Assembly (NCBI GenBank): GCA_030272155.1
Contig: CP126205.1
Coordinates: 2,406,501-2,470,500, forward strand
DNA: 64,000 nt
From: Tetradesmus obliquus
Taxonomy: Eukaryota > Chlorophyta > Chlorophyceae > Sphaeropleales > Scenedesmaceae
Reading direction: 5' to 3'
The notes beneath the pieces are model-generated. The model was not told the DNA's origin and searched no databases. It was given only the letters and a program-made list of their open reading frames with translations. Shown in pieces: positions 1 through 13,236 of the stretch. How positions within the stretch are numbered: the first letter of the stretch is position 1; every line of letters starts with the position of its first letter. The position numbers and the translations under genes are program-made.

Positions 1-3000
1 GCCACAGCCACAAGTGAGCACCGCATAGAGCATCAAATTGTGTAAAGACCCGACCACACATGCTAACAAAGGCTGCCAGAGCTTGCCATGCAGCTGCAGC
101 TGATGCAACGGACACTTGAGCATGTCCAAGGTTTGCATGTGTGCCACGCTTGCCAGGCAATCGTGTGTCAACTGGCTGAATGGGCTACTGTCAAATGTTG
201 CGCCAGCTTGAAAGCTGTCCAGGCTGACATGTGCACACGCAAATGATGTTCATAGCACATGGTAACCAGGCAGAGTCAGCACTCCTGCCACGTGCCTGTG
301 CCGTGCTTCAGGTGGCATGGAGCGCAGCAGCAGCAACAGCAGCAGCTCACTGCTGAGCATCGTGCGCAGCGGCTCCGCCGCAGCAGTAGCGGCTGCAGCA
401 GCAGCAATGACTGGCAGCGTGGGCACACCCAGAACACCCGTCACCCCAGGCACGGTGTTATGCGGCAGCAGAGCCAACAGCAGCCCTTCAGCATCTGCTG
501 CAGCTCTTGCAGCTGAGACTGGCGCGCTCAGGCTGCGCAAGACTAGCAGCACAAACTGCGGCAGGCTGCAGGGGCGGCAGCAGCAGCAGCAGCAGCAGGG
601 GCAGCCGCCGCTGGCTGCTGCCACTGTGTCCACGTTGGTGGATGTGCTGTGGCGGCCGCTGCTGGCTGGGCTGAGCAGCGTGCTGGGCCGCTGCTATGAT
701 GGCAGCAGGCATGAGGCACTGATGCTGCAGGTGAGACTCAAGAACTGACATGATAACTTACTAACCCAATTTTTAACGTTGCGCCCGCTACTGGAAACAG
801 ATTGAGTACCTCGCCTTGGAGCCGATCAGGCAGAATGCGGCAAGGAATTACAGACAATACTTGCAACTGCGCAGGGCGTCATACCATAAAAACCATCATT
901 GGACGGTGTCTTCGTCACGTCTTGCCAGCTTTCAAGATGAGGCCGGCCTTCTACTGAAATAGTCCCCAGCCTTGTGGCTCCCCACTCTTCGATGAGGATC
1001 CCTCCTGTGGGTACTGTCTTCTTATTTGAATGTGGTGCTGCAGGTGCTGCAGGCATACCAGCGCTACACCTACAGCGCTGGGGCTCTTGGGGAGGTGCAT
1101 GCCAGGGATGCTTTCCTTGCTGCTTTGTGTGAGGTTGCTGTCACGCCTGTGGCAGCAGCAGAGGAGGCTGCTGCTGCTGCCGGCAAGGTTGCTGGGCGTG
1201 TGTCGCTGGACGGCGCGCAGGTGCGGTTGATGTTGGTGTTGATGTTGAGTTATGCTGTTGCAGTGTTGAGCAGCAGCAACACAGCTGATTGCTCTGAATG
1301 CCTCCACCTGTGTTGCCACCTAGCCGCAGAAGTAGCTGCGGTTCCATAGTTGCTTTGGCGAAAACCAGAAACGCCAAACAAGCATATTGCCAAACACGAA
1401 GAACAGCCAGCCCTCCCTGCATTCATGCGTTGAGCATCTCTAACGGGTAGCGCTCGTTGTCATAACTGCAGGCCGGGCGCACCAGCATTGCAGCGAGCTT
1501 CCTGTCAGACGACCAGTCAGCCTCCTCCCCAGCCGCAGCATCCTCTTCCGCAGCAGCAGCAGCAGCAGCAGCGGGCGAGCTGCGCTCTGGTCAGGTCTCC
1601 AGCGGGGCCGGCCCTGCGCTGCTGAATGCGGCGAGCATCAGCGCCTCAGAACTGGGTGTGCGCAATGTGCACGCGCTGCGCATTCTGTTCAACTGCGCAT
1701 TCAGGCTTGCTGACAGCCTGGGGCCAAGCTGGGTGCTGGTTGTGGAGGTGCTGTGCACACTGGACCGGCTGCTGCCTGCTGCTGGGGGGCCGGGTAGTAG
1801 CAAGGTGAGGATGCGAATGGTGCAGGAGCAAAGGCAGCGGGCATATTGCTGAATGTGCGCAGCTGTGCATATGCGTATCGGCGTGTGGTTTAATGTTCAT
1901 TTGCAGAAGGCCTTTGCATCAGCGTCAAACCTTGCACATTGTACAAACGAAGGAAGCCAACGTCAGCTGTTCAATCAGTCCGCAAACAACATGTTGCTTG
2001 TCACCTGCTGCCTTGCAACAGGTGTTCTCACTGTTAGCATAGTGGCATGCATCGCTTGGCATCCAACACACCAACTGCCTTAAATGATGACGCTGTTATG
2101 TTTCTTGTTATATTGCGGATTGCAGCATGATGACAGGCCGAGCTCCGTGCTCAATGAGCTGCTCATCCTGCTGGGCATCGCCAACCAGCTCTTTGAGAGC
2201 AGCGCGGACATGACGCCGGATGCACAGGTGGGGCCGCCACCTGGCATGTCCACCATGCGCCTTCTGCTGTGCTTGGCAACAACCAGCATGCAAGCGGCAG
2301 CAAGTCACGGCAGCTGCTGCTTGTTGTATGTGTTGAAAGGCAGGGCCAAGTGCTTCACCAGCATGCGCTTCTGCCGTGCTTGTGCTGGACTGTATCATTT
2401 GAAGCATTGAATGTGCTTTGAACGGTGCCGCAGCTTTGTCGCATGTCTTTCATGCACCTGCTGCTGCTGCTGCAGGTATCCCTCATGCTGGCGCTGTCAG
2501 AGGTCTCCAGCCGCACCCTGGCAGCAGCAGCACAGCAGGGCTTCCAGTCAATGCCTGCCGGCGGCGCTGCAGGCGGCCTCGCTGCTGCTGGTGCTGCTAC
2601 AGGAGCAGCAGCGGGGTCGGGTGGAGCTGGTGGCGGCTTCCGCTTGTCTGCTCTGAACCGCATGGTTGAGGTGCTGCTGTACAACCTGCCTCGCATACAG
2701 GTGGGGCTGCAGAACTGATGCATTTGTAAGTGCAACATTCATTAGCACTACCGAAAGCATCGCATCCTTCAGCACTTGCTGGTTCATAGTGATGGTCTGG
2801 AGTGTCCGGCCTTGTGACCCCGACAGCTTGCAAGGTAAGGCTGCACCTAGGCGTAAAAGCGCAGCAGGATCTTGTTTGCTGCTGGTGGCACTGCAGCTGC
2901 TGGATAATGTTGCGACGGCTGCAAATGTCCACATGCTGCTGCTGCTGCTGGTGTGCAGGGCCTGTGGGCCATCTTCCTGGCGCACCTCATGGATGTTCTG

Positions 3001-3210
3001 CCAGCGCGTGTTCAACACGTTGTTGTGCTGCTGCTGCTGCTGCTGCTGCGTGTGCAGGACCTGTGGGGCATCTTCCTGGCTCACCTCATGGAGGTGCTGC
3101 ACAGCGGCAATGCTGCCGTGCGCGCAGCAGCAATTGAAGCCTTAGACAAGTCACTGACAGGTGCCATTGGCTCGCCCTGCCTGGGCCAGCAGCAGCAGCA
3201 GCAGTTGGCC

Positions 3211-3241
<31 letters not shown>

Positions 3242-4792
3242 CAGAGGCCAGTCAGCATCAGCCAGGAGCATCCAAGCATTTGCTGCCTCCAAGAGGCACA
3301 GCAGCGGCAGCAGCAGCAGCAGGCAGCGATGTAACAGCCGCATCCCAGCAGCAGCAGCAGCAGCAGCAGGGCAGCAGCAGCACTGCGGGTGACGTTGAGC
3401 ATATGCTGCTGGTGGCTCTGGAGTCCATGTACAAGGAGGAGCGGGAGCCTGATGTGCGGCTGGGGTTGCTGCGCGTGACGCTGCATGTCCTCCAGCGGCA
3501 CGGGGAGTGCCTCAGCAGGTGAGGAGGGCCTAGTATGTAGTGCAAAGCAGTGCAGTACAGTAAAGCAGTGTTTTGGTGCACTGCGGGTGGCGCTGCACGT
3601 GCTGCAGCGGCACGGCAAGTGCCTCAGCAGGTGAGGCCAGGATAGCGTATAGGGAGACGTGTGCGGGTCTCAGCACAATCTACCACAGCATGAGCCACAT
3701 CAGTGTAGAGTGCACATGTGTGAAGTGTATTGCACTGCTGCGGGTGGCGCTGCACGTGCTGCAGCGGCATGGGGAATGCCTCAGCAGGTGAGGCCGGGAT
3801 GGCGTGCAGGGAAAGGGTGTAGGTCTCTGCATCATCTGCAACAGCATGAGCCACATCAGTGTAGAGTGCGCATGTGTGAAGTGTGTGTTGCACTGCTGTG
3901 GGTGGCGCTGCATGTGCTGCAGCGGCACGGCGAATGCCTGAGCAGGTGAGGTTGGGAGACCGTTTTTAAAAGCTGCAAGCAGCTGCTGCTTGCGCTAGTT
4001 GCAGCGTCCGAGGCAGCATGCAGCAGAGCGGCAACAGCACCAGCCTTGCACATCCTGAAAGGTTGGTTCACCACGTTGGCAGTGCCTTGCAATTTTAAAA
4101 GTCTAACTCAAAGCATCGCGGGTGTCTCAGCTACTAAAGAATGTGAAACCTACGTTGGAGCGCAGGCAATCCTAAACTTGCATTGTTGAGTGGAGCATGT
4201 GACACAGTGAAACGTAGTGCATTGCAGGGGCTGGGTGGCGCTGCTGCAGCTGCTGGAGGCGGTGCCTGCCTAGTTCAAGGCGCCGCATGGCTCTTGATCA
4301 CTGGTTCTGTATGTTACATACAGTGTGTATCATGTGTTTCATAGGGCCACTGCCGCATTCTTTGTGCTGCAGGGGCTGGGTGCCGCTGCTGCGGCTGCTG
4401 GAGGCTGTGCCTGCCTGGGAGGAGGCCAGCACCGTTGCCGCAGCCTTCCAGTGTGTGGAATCAGTGAGCAGGTGCGGAGAGGAGCTTCTGCGGTAGAACT
4501 GTAACCTGGTAGAACTGTGCACTGGTAGCACCATGTCTGCATACCACAGCAGCGCTATCAAGACAGCCCCCTAGTGCGGAGAGTAGAGTCTGTGAGCAGG
4601 TGCGCAACCTTGCTGGTAGAAATGTCTGCTGTCACAAGTGCACCAAGGTTTGCGTACTCCAGCTGCAGCAGCTGATGCAACATTCCAGCGCGTGGAGTCC
4701 GTGCGCAGGTGCATTGCAAGGTAGCATTGTGTGTAAGATAGTACCAGCAGCAAACGGTGCTGTCAGCAGGGGCACATAACCACGCTCTGACT

Positions 4793-4834
<42 letters not shown>

Positions 4835-5517
4835 CCTAACTGTCCCGCCAGCAGCCTGGCCCACCCATGTACTGTGCTGTAGCCACGATCTTGCCGCAGC
4901 CCCTGCAGGCTTGCAGGTTGTTATTGTCTGGATTAATGCTCGTGCCTGCTACTCGTACCCTGCCATGCGTCAAATTTCTGAGTTTCAGCGCCTCATACTT
5001 CTCATCCCTCAATTGCAGCGACTTCCTGCCCACCATGCCGAAGCAGCACCTGGAGCGAGCGTTGGAGGTGGCCTACCTCTTTGTAGCGCAGAAGTGCGCC
5101 ATCAACATCAGCCTCGCAGCAATCGGCCTGCTGTGGAACGCCACAGACCTGCTGGGGCGCAGCAGGGCCGCTGCTGCAGCCGCCGCCGCTGCTGCTGCTG
5201 CTGCTGCCGCTACACAGCCGTCGACGCCCACGAGCTTAGGCGGCGCACTCGGCGGGCTGTTTTCAATGATTGCGCGGCGGCAGTCTGTTGAGAACGCTGC
5301 GGCAGCTGCAGAGGCAGCAGCAGCTGCGGCAGAGGGCAGCAACCACTCAACCTCTGCAGGCGAAGCATCTTTGGCAGCAGCAGCAGGGTACCAGGACCCT
5401 CACATTGCAGGCAGGAGTGACCTGAGTGAGGGCGAGTGCCTGGAGCTGCTGCTGCGGCTGTTCACGCACTTCAGGAAGATCAGCGTGGATCCGCGGCCCG
5501 AGGTGAGGACATGCTGC

Positions 5518-5551
<34 letters not shown>

Positions 5552-8500
5552 GCTATTGCTGCCGCTGGCAATGCTGTGGCTGAGCAACTTTGCTGATAGC
5601 TGTAGCAGCCCAGGCCATGTGTTGCGGTAGCTCGTGCATGCGCACACAGCTGTGGAGATGTCACAGGTGCATGTATGTAGCCACGGCCCAGCAGCAGCCA
5701 CCAAGTCATATGTCCCTACTTTGTGCCTCGTTAGGCTGCGATGCCCGGTCTTGCTGTCGGATGTAACGCTCATCGCAGGTGCGCTGACAGCGGCTTGTGG
5801 GTGATGTTCTTAGTCGTGGACAACCAAGGCTCCAGCATTGAATTCCAAACCCTGCACGCCAAACCTCCATCGCATGGTCCATCACAAGTCACAACTGATG
5901 GCTGCTCCTGCTCCTGCCGCTGTGACTGCCGCAGGTGCGCAACAGCGGCGTGCGCACGCTGTTCCTGGCAGTCGGCAGCCAAGCGTCCCGCTTCGACGCC
6001 CAGACGCTGCGCTACTGCCTGTGGGAGATCCTGTTCCCGCTGGTCACGTATGTACACGTCGTTGGTGACACCAGCAGCAGTGCAGAGGCTGCTGCTGTTG
6101 AGCTGGGCAAGGACAAAGGCAAGGCAGTGATGATGTTGATGCACCACAGCCGCAACTCAGAGCAGAAGCAATGGTGAGTGGTGCTGCTGGTGTGTGCAAG
6201 CACTCTGATTGGGTGTTGTTGGGGTGTGAGGGGTGAGCGGTGCTGACACATTTGCATCAATTTCCCTGTATGTGACCAGATCCACGTGTAAAACGCGACA
6301 TTTCTCAAGGGTTGCCCTTGCCCCTTTCCTTGCTGCCATCGCTTACAAACACATCACATGCATTAGGGATGAGACGATTATGCCAGGATTCAACAGCCTG
6401 GGCATGGCTACTGCATATTCAGAACTCCACTGCCTCGTATGTTGCTGTTTTCTTTCCACCCTCTGCTACACACACCTAAACAGTGGCGAGACGACCGTGC
6501 CGGCACTGAATGGCCTGGGCAAGGGCTCAAGGCACACATGGCCACGGTGCTGACGCTTCTGTGGTTTGATGAAAAGCGGGACGGGGCCTGTGCCTGCCGA
6601 TCACACTCACATCCTCCTCTTCTTAGTGCCAAACTCGTCCCACCAGGGACGTCACCACTATGAAGCACAGTTGATGCCTGAAACTGCTGCCACTGCTTGT
6701 CCCGCGCCCTTTTTCCTACCACCAAACCAGGGACGAGACGACCGTGCTAGCCCTGAATGGCCTGGGCAAGGTGCTCAAAGCACACATGGCCACTGTGCTG
6801 ACGCTGCCGGGCTTTGACGAAAAATGGGACGAGGTGTGCGCCATTGCAGCGCGGGTGCTGTGCTGCGGGCGCAAGGCCGTGGCGGTGGCGGCTGCGCAGC
6901 TGCTGACTGGGTTCCTGCAGGTGAGCCGGGGTTGGGGCAGGCTGGAATGCAGCCTAGCAGCATCGCATGCGGTTGATGACTTGCTGATTGAAGCGTGCAT
7001 GCTTCACATATGAGGTGCATGTGTGTGTGTGTGATGTTGCTGGCGGCTGCGCAGCTGCTGACTGGGTTCCTGCAGGTGGTCTTGGCGTAGTAGCATTGCG
7101 GGATGCGTGACCGCATGCTGATCTGCATATAGTCCTTGAAGCAGAGGCGGATGTTCCCAAAACAGCATCATCAGCCACCGAGTAGAGCAGCTTGTGTTGA
7201 GTCACCTGACCTCATGTTCTGCTCCGTGTCTGCTGCGGCTGATTCATCGTCAACGTGCAACGCACAGAGCTACAAGCCCGTGCAGGCTGCAGCAGCAGCA
7301 GCAAGCGGCGCTGCTGCAGCTGGCTACGGCGTGCCTTGGAAACGGGCCCTGGCTGCTACAGATGAGGCAGTGATTGCCATGTCGGTGCACAACACGCGCG
7401 TGCCACTGCAGGTGGGTGGGGAGGGGTCGATAGGGTGCGAGCCAACTTATTTGGCTTTCATTTCTGCATTATGAGGCGACGGCTGGGCATTTCTGATGCT
7501 TTCAATGCATCGGATTTTTTTTTCGTGACCAGCACAGCCTGCACACTAGCAGCACAGCATCAGATGGACGGCCGCACCATTGTGACCCATGCTGTGTGTG
7601 CCTTTTTTGCCTTTTGCCTGTTGCCTTTTCTAGAAAACACCGGACCCATTTGTTAGCATAAGTCCCATCTGAACCCCGGCAGGCGCGCAGCGAGCTGCTG
7701 ACAGGCCTTGCAGCAGTACTGGCCAGCCAAGGCCTGGAATGCGCAATTGGCCACGCAGACATGCCGCTGCTGCTCACTTTAATCAATACCTCATGTGCTG
7801 TATCTGATTGAACTTCGCAGGCGCGCAGCGAGCTGCTGACAGGCCTTGCAGCAGTACTGGCCAGCCAAGGCCTGGAATGCGCAATTGGCCACGCAGACAT
7901 GCCGCTGCTGCTCACTTTAATCAATACCTCATGTGCTGTATCTGATTGAACTTTGCAGGCGCGCAGCGAGCTGCTGACAGGCCTTGCAGCAGTACTGGCC
8001 AGCCAAGGCCTGGAATGCGCAATTGGCCACGCAGACATGCCGCTGCTGCTCACTTTGATCAATACCTCATGTGCTGTATCTGATTGAACTTCGCAGGCGC
8101 GCAGCGAGCTGCTGACAGGCCTTGCAGCAGTACTGGCCAGCCAAGGCCTGGAAGGAGCCTTTGACCATGCAGACATGCCGCTGCTGCTCACTGCAATCAA
8201 TACCTCATGTGCTGCATCTGATTTACCTGTGCAGGCGCGCAGCGAGCTGCTGACAGGCCTTGCAGCTGTACTGGCCAGCCAAGGGCCCGAGGGCGCCTTT
8301 GACCACGCAGACATGCAGCTGCTGCTGAAGTGGATGGATGGCCTTGCGCGGCACCCCACAGGCGCAGATGACGTGACCCCGGTGCCTGGGGTACTGCCGC
8401 CGGTGCAGAAGCTGGTGCTGCAGATTCTGGGGCACTTCAACACGGTGAGGCCAACAAAGTTGCAGGCGCAAGGTTTAGAGGCCACGGTTGGGGTCCAGGG

Positions 8501-9484
8501 GGTTGTTATTGAGTCTGCCTGCAGCGGGGGCAGATGACATGACACCGGTGCCTGGGGTACTGCCGCCGGTCCAGAAGCTGGTGCTGCAGATTCTGGCGCA
8601 CTTCAACACGGTGAGGCCGGCAGTGGTTCCTCGGGTGGCTTGCAGGTTTTGAGCATGTCGCAGTGTTATAGCCTTGGGGTTTAGATTTACCTACGAGCAA
8701 CTGGAAGTACGGCCTGGCTGCGATTTCTGCACATCAATTGCTGCAATCTGTTTTGTGTGCATCGCTGCAGGTGGTGGTGCCGGAGGCCTGGACTGATGTG
8801 CTGCTCACACTGGCTGGCTTCCTGTGCCCCTTCAAAGCCATGCAGCAGCGCCAGGCGCAGGACGCTGCTGCCGCTGCTGCTGGTGCGCCAGCTGCTGCTG
8901 ACGCTGCAGCAGCGCATGCGCCGGCAGCTGTTGGTGCTGCTACTGCTGCTGGTGCTGCCAAGCTTGCGCCAGGCAGCCCTGGTGGGCTGTTCAGAGGCTT
9001 GGCGAGGTGAGTTGTGTGATGGCTGTTGCAGCCTCAAAACTGACATGCTTGATGTTTGCTGATGTTCTGCCACATTGCATGCCTGATCTGTCTCACACTA
9101 TCTACAACGAGGCATTATCACGGCTATGCATACCCAGCCGGGCTTGCTGCCTTCATAATCATGTTCGCCCTTCTGCACCCTGCGCCCGTAATTGCCTCGC
9201 AGGCTTGCCTCTGGCAGACCTTCTGCCACCGCTGCAGCAGCAGCAGCAGCAGCAGCAGCTCCCAGCGATGACGCTGCCGCACTGAGTTTCCAGTGGATGG
9301 GCAAGATTGTAGAGCGGCTGGTGTCACTGTACAGCCATGCACCATGGCAGGTGGGCTGCTCAATGCTAGGGGGCAGCTGTGTGTGCGTTTGTGTTGGCGC
9401 GGGTGTGCATAACACAGGCTGGTGGCACAGTAACACAACAGTCTTCTGCTGGTTGGCATCCCTCACTGTCTCTGCTGCTGCCGT

Positions 9485-9516
<32 letters not shown>

Positions 9517-9610
9517 CCGTGTTTCCAGGTGCGCGCGTTGCTCTTCGCTCCTGTGGTGGGCGGCCTCGGCGAGTGTGCAGCGCTGCGGCACCTCACACCT
9601 AACCAGCATG

Positions 9611-9681
<71 letters not shown>

Positions 9682-11622
9682 AATGTGTCCAGGTGCGTGC
9701 GTCGCTCTTCGCTCCTGTGGTGAGCGGCCTCGGCCAGTGTGCAGCGCTGCGGCACGTGGCCCCTGAGGAACCCCTGTGGCAGCAAGCAGCAGCGGGGCTG
9801 GTGTCTGTGGTCAACGCGGGGCTTCCTGCGGTCAACATTATGTTCGTTAACCACCACCAGCCACCAGAGAACGCGTGGCAGGTAAGAGGCGCATCAATAT
9901 ACTGTTTCTTCGAATGGAGCACCTCAAAGTTCTTTTTCTGCGCGTGCGCCTGCTGTTCTTACGGTGATGCTGCATGGATGGTAGCAAGCGAACTTAAGTG
10001 AAGGGAAGCTGCACAGGATGTATCCCCAGCTGAAGTAGGCGTAAAGCAGGCTTGTCCTTGTTAGAGGAGGGCTCCTGAAGTCTCCCCCCAAACAGCACCT
10101 TCCCCTAGAAAACTGTGCATCCACCCTTACAACACTGTCTGAATCTGTCTAGCCCACCCCACAAAGGTCGCACAATGCACCACTCATCAGTTCATTAAAA
10201 TGTTGCAGGTGCTGGCGGGCACCTTCCAGATGTTCCTGCTGGGCTGGATCCTGCCTGAGGGCTGAAGCTGATGCATTTCAATGCTGCGAGGTTGTGACGC
10301 TTTGTTATCATGTTGCATTGTGATGCCGCAGGTGCTGGCAGGCACTTTTGAAATGTTCCTGCTGGGCTGGGGCCTGCCTGACAGCCTGAGGGCACAAGCC
10401 GCAGAGGTGGCAGCAGCAGCGGCAGCAAAACAGCAGCAGCAGCAGCAGGCCACAGGTGGCAGCAGCGGCAGCAGCAGCAGCAGGAGGCCAAGCGGCACGG
10501 GTAGCGACACAGCTGCGGCTGAAAGCAAGCTTCATGTAAGTGTGGCGTAGAGGATGGTTGTACGCGCCTCCTATGACACTGCTGCCAGTCTCATAGACAA
10601 CTGTTTGCAAATGGTTCACATGCAAGCCATCGTGCGCATCTGTGCTAGGGGCTGTTAGTGACATTGTGCGGCCCTCTCGCTTGCTGCCTCCGCCAATGTG
10701 TTGCTCCACATTGCCTGCTGTTTTTGCCTTTATGCAGGCGGCTGTGCTGAACAGCTTCTCCAATGTTGTGATAGCCTCCTGTTTGTGACACACGCTGCCC
10801 TGCCGGCTTGCCTGTGCCTTCTCACAGCTCTGCACTGTCTACTTTTCTTGCTGCTGCAGGCGGCTGTGCTGGACAGCTTCACCGATGTTGTGGTAGCCTC
10901 CTGTTTTTGACACACGCTGCCCTGCTGGCTTGCCTTTGTCTTCTGACAGCTCTGCACTGTCTACTTTTCTTGCTGCTGCAGGCTGCTGTGCTGAACAGCT
11001 TCTCCAATGCTGTGATAGCCTCCTGTTGTGACACACGCTGCCCTGCTGGCTTGCCTGTGCCCTCTCACAGCTCTGCACTGTCTACTTTTCTTGCTGCAGG
11101 CGGCTGTGCTGGACAGCCTCACTGATGTGGTGCAGTCTGTGCCGTTTGCCGTTGTCCCGGGGGCTTGCGACAGCTGCTTATTGTGTGCTCTGGCGGTCCC
11201 GCAATGTTTGTAACTGCAGGCGGCTGTGCTGGACAGCCTCGCTGATGTTGTGCTGGCCTCCTGCTGCAGTGGTGTTGGTCACCTGTTGCTGCCCTGCTGG
11301 CTTGCGTCTGCTGAGTGTTTTCCTGCTCTGCACGGTCACCTTTCCTGTTGCTGCAGGCGGCTGTGCTGGACAGCCTCACCGATGTGGTGCTGGCCTCCTG
11401 CAGCAGCGCAGCATATGAGCTGCGGCTGCGCCTGGTGCGCGTGGTGGCAGCAGGCGCAGCAACCACAGCAGGCCACGCCTGCTGCACTACCACCACCACC
11501 AGCAGCAGCAATAAGCCTGGCGCCGGCCCTGCAGCAGCAGCAGCAGCAGCTGATGCGATGGATGAGAAGGGTAGCAGGGCAGCTGCAGCTGATCAGGCAT
11601 TGGGTAGGCACTCTCCAGAGCC

Positions 11623-11658
<36 letters not shown>

Positions 11659-12385
11659 GGCAGAAGGCGGCAGCGGCAGCAGGGAGCAATCTAGCAATGG
11701 GCAGCTTGTCACGCCCCACAGCCCAGTGGCCCGCAGCAGAGGCGCATCTCCAGCGCCACCAGCTGCAGCAGCAGCAGCAGCAGCAGTGGCGCCTGCTAGT
11801 GGTGTGCTATGCCTGCCTGCGCAGCGCCGAGTGAGCCAGCTGTGCCTGCGAAAGCTTGCGCTGCTGGCTGGGAGGGGCACTGAGGGCTCTGCCGGCAGCA
11901 TGAATGCAGTGATGCTGGAGGTTGCTCAGATTGCGCTGCCGCTGCTGCTGGAGAGGTCTGCTGCAGTGCTAGGCGCGTATGCAGCAGCAGAGGAGGCTGT
12001 CATGTTCGAGGAAGTGGCGCAGCAGCAGCAGCAGTCGGAGCAGGCTGGTGGGGCCGTAAATACCAAGATTGGAGGCAGCAGCGCAGCAGCAGTTGATTGC
12101 AGCGGCGAGCAGCTGCTAGTGCAGCAGGAGCAGCAGCAGCAGCATGAAGAGGACTTGCAGGAGCAGCAGCAGCAGCAGCTATCGCAGCTGCAGCACACGT
12201 GCCTAGTTGAGGAGGTCACATGTGTGCTACAGATGCTTGTGGACTTGCAGCTGGACATAGCAGTGCTTGAGGAAGTTGTTGAGCAGCAGCCGCAAGTTGC
12301 TGCATGCCTGCATGCAGCGCAGCATGTGCACCAGTACCAGCAGCAGCTGATGGCGCATAACCAGTACCAGCAGCATGAGCACTAC

Positions 12386-12421
<36 letters not shown>

Positions 12422-12652
12422 GTTGAAGGTGGCAGCCCTGTGTTGCAAGGAGCGACTGTTGGTGCAGCAGCAGCAGCAGCTGGTACCACTGTGACAGATG
12501 CTTCTGGGTCTGCAGAGATGCTTCGCAGGCAGCAGGGGCACTTGCTGCTGCTGTATGAGTCGCTAGCTCGCTGTGTGGGCTGCAGGGATCGGGCTGTGGG
12601 TGTGCTGCTGAGGCGGGCGCTGCTGGCAGTTGGCAGGCAGCTGTTTGCTTGA
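1..12652 (+). CDS. MON2: MON2-like Golgi/endosome trafficking scaffold, 5' partial
   Basis: MON2 is a large helical-repeat protein related to BIG/GBF Arf-GEFs but lacking a Sec7 domain; it acts at the trans-Golgi/endosome interface. Segments matching the family in order include VLQAYQRYTYSAGALG...RDAFLAALCEVAV, RNVHALRILFNCAFRLADSLG, DFLPTMP with NISLAAIGLLWNATDLLGR, and DPRPEVRNSGVRTLF. Likely exons: ?-730, 1044-1220, 1471-1804, 2126-2227, 2476-2700, 3058-3518, 4373-4471, 5019-5502, 5935-6173, 6731-6920, 7268-7411, 8235-8444, 8771-9006, 9203-9350, 9693-9881, 10332-10535, 11357-12652. The N-terminal DCB/HUS part lies upstream of the window; bases 1-249 show nothing I can assign and are probably intron. 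The last exon is rich in poly-Gln and poly-Ala and stops with TGA at 12650. Introns hold many truncated exon copies. Family assignment is secure; individual exon edges are less so. Confidence 0.85.
3577..3948 (+). repeat. Donor-side exon echoes in MON2 (3 extra copies)
   Basis: The last 50-60 bases of the exon ending at 3518 (encoding LHVLQRHGECLSR plus the GTGAGG donor) recur at about 3580-3637, 3736-3791 and 3892-3949. They are separated by similar 100-base spacers that mention the same gtgtgaagtgt motif. The copies keep the reading frame through the donor but differ at scattered bases, so they are diverged duplicates, not an assembly stutter. Confidence 0.85.
6365..6600 (+). repeat. Acceptor-side echoes of the MON2 exon at 6731
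   Basis: The stretch encoding DETTVLALNGLGKVLKAHMA at the start of the exon at 6731 recurs in decayed form at about 6367-6405 and more fully at 6484-6595, where the gene's frame is broken by a short deletion after the glycine-lysine. Both copies lie in the preceding intron. Confidence 0.75.
7683..8372 (+). repeat. 138-bp tandem array spanning a MON2 splice acceptor, 5 copies
   Basis: Units begin at 7683, 7821, 7959, 8097 and 8235, an exact 138-base spacing each time. Each unit has a CAG acceptor followed by the exon start (ARSELLTGLAAVLASQG) and then decayed exon ending in an in-frame TGA just before the next acceptor. Units 1-3 are nearly identical; unit 4 is intermediate, and unit 5 runs on as the apparent real exon to the donor at 8445. 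None of the first four has a good donor, so each would act only as a decoy acceptor or terminal exon. Confidence 0.9.
8527..8620 (+). repeat. Donor-side echo of the MON2 exon ending at 8444
   Basis: About 90 bases encoding ADDVTPVPGVLPPVQKLVL through the GTGAGG donor (8360-8452) are repeated at 8527-8620 with a handful of substitutions, inside the next intron. Confidence 0.85.
9612..9681 (+). repeat. (CTG) tract, about 23 repeats, in a MON2 intron
   Basis: An uninterrupted CTG run lies just upstream of the acceptor at 9692. On either side are an exon copy (about 9529-9600, encoding VRALLFAPVVGGLGECAALRH) and the real exon (9693-9881, VRASLFAPVVSGLGQCAALRH), so the tract separates an echo from its source. 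Confidence 0.85.
10736..11405 (+). repeat. About 120-bp tandem array at a MON2 acceptor, 6 copies
   Basis: The unit (CTGCAG, then GCGGCTGTGCTGGACAGC and about 70 bases of intron-like sequence) starts near 10737, 10858, 10980, 11098, 11218 and 11357. Only the last continues into the long terminal exon of MON2. Intermediate copies are followed within 30-50 bases by a stop codon or a frame change. Confidence 0.85.
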
Positions 12653-12912
12653 GGGCAGTGGGGACTGGAATGGGAGTGATGTGAACACTCGCGTGCAGCA
12701 TGCTCAGTATGGGCTTGTATTGATGCAGTCATGTTCAGAATATTTGTTTCTGGCGGATCTGCCCGTTGAAAAGTATATGATGCCAAGTGTATCACCTGGC
12801 ATGCATGCTGCGATCACATGATGATCCTTGGACGATCGTGATGATCATGATGCATAGCCCCGGGGCACTCCAAGGCATTCCCCTGGCGGCGGCTTCTACC
12901 ACCTTGAATTTG

Positions 12913-12917
12913 TGTAA
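12913..12917 (+). promoter_or_regulatory. TGTAA poly(A) signal of MON2
   Basis: TGTAA lies 261 bases after the MON2 stop codon. TGTAA is the usual polyadenylation signal of chlorophycean algae. Confidence 0.6.
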
Positions 12918-13075
12918 ATGTCTCTAGACAAAACACATATTTTTTGTGATGGTTTATCCGGCGCTTCTACTGCAGGCCCTACGCGTGGGGCGCCGGGCCC
13001 AAGGACAAACGCGCCAGACGTTTGGTCCGGGACCAGGCAGGATAAGAAGCTTCGCAAACCATGATGCGTGTGACA

Positions 13076-13083
13076 TATAAAGG
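13076..13083 (+). promoter_or_regulatory. TATA-like box upstream of KCS
   Basis: TATAAAGG lies about 155 bases before the KCS start codon at 13237, a plausible distance for a core promoter with a 5' leader of about 125 bases. Confidence 0.45.
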
Positions 13084-13236
13084 CGGTTACCAGCCTTGGT
13101 TACGATCCTTGCAAGGAGCCGCAAGCTTGTGTAAGTGAACGACGGGTACACAGTTCCGTTCACCAGAAATTAATCTGCTGCAGAGCTGGACATCCTGCAA
13201 GCACCAACTAGCTTATTCAAGACAGCAGCGCTCACT

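Larger units (their letters stand above)
12653..13236. other. Intergenic region, MON2 to KCS
   Basis: No coding segment recognised. It holds the MON2 poly(A) signal near its 5' end and a TATA-like box in front of KCS; a short palindromic GATGATCxTGATGATC-like patch sits near 12822-12852. Confidence 0.5.

Noticed and set aside
7502..8545. A 347-codon minus-strand frame with an internally repeated 46-residue unit
   Set aside because: It is the complement of the 138-bp MON2 array, which stays open because 138 is divisible by three; the plus strand has the MON2 homology.
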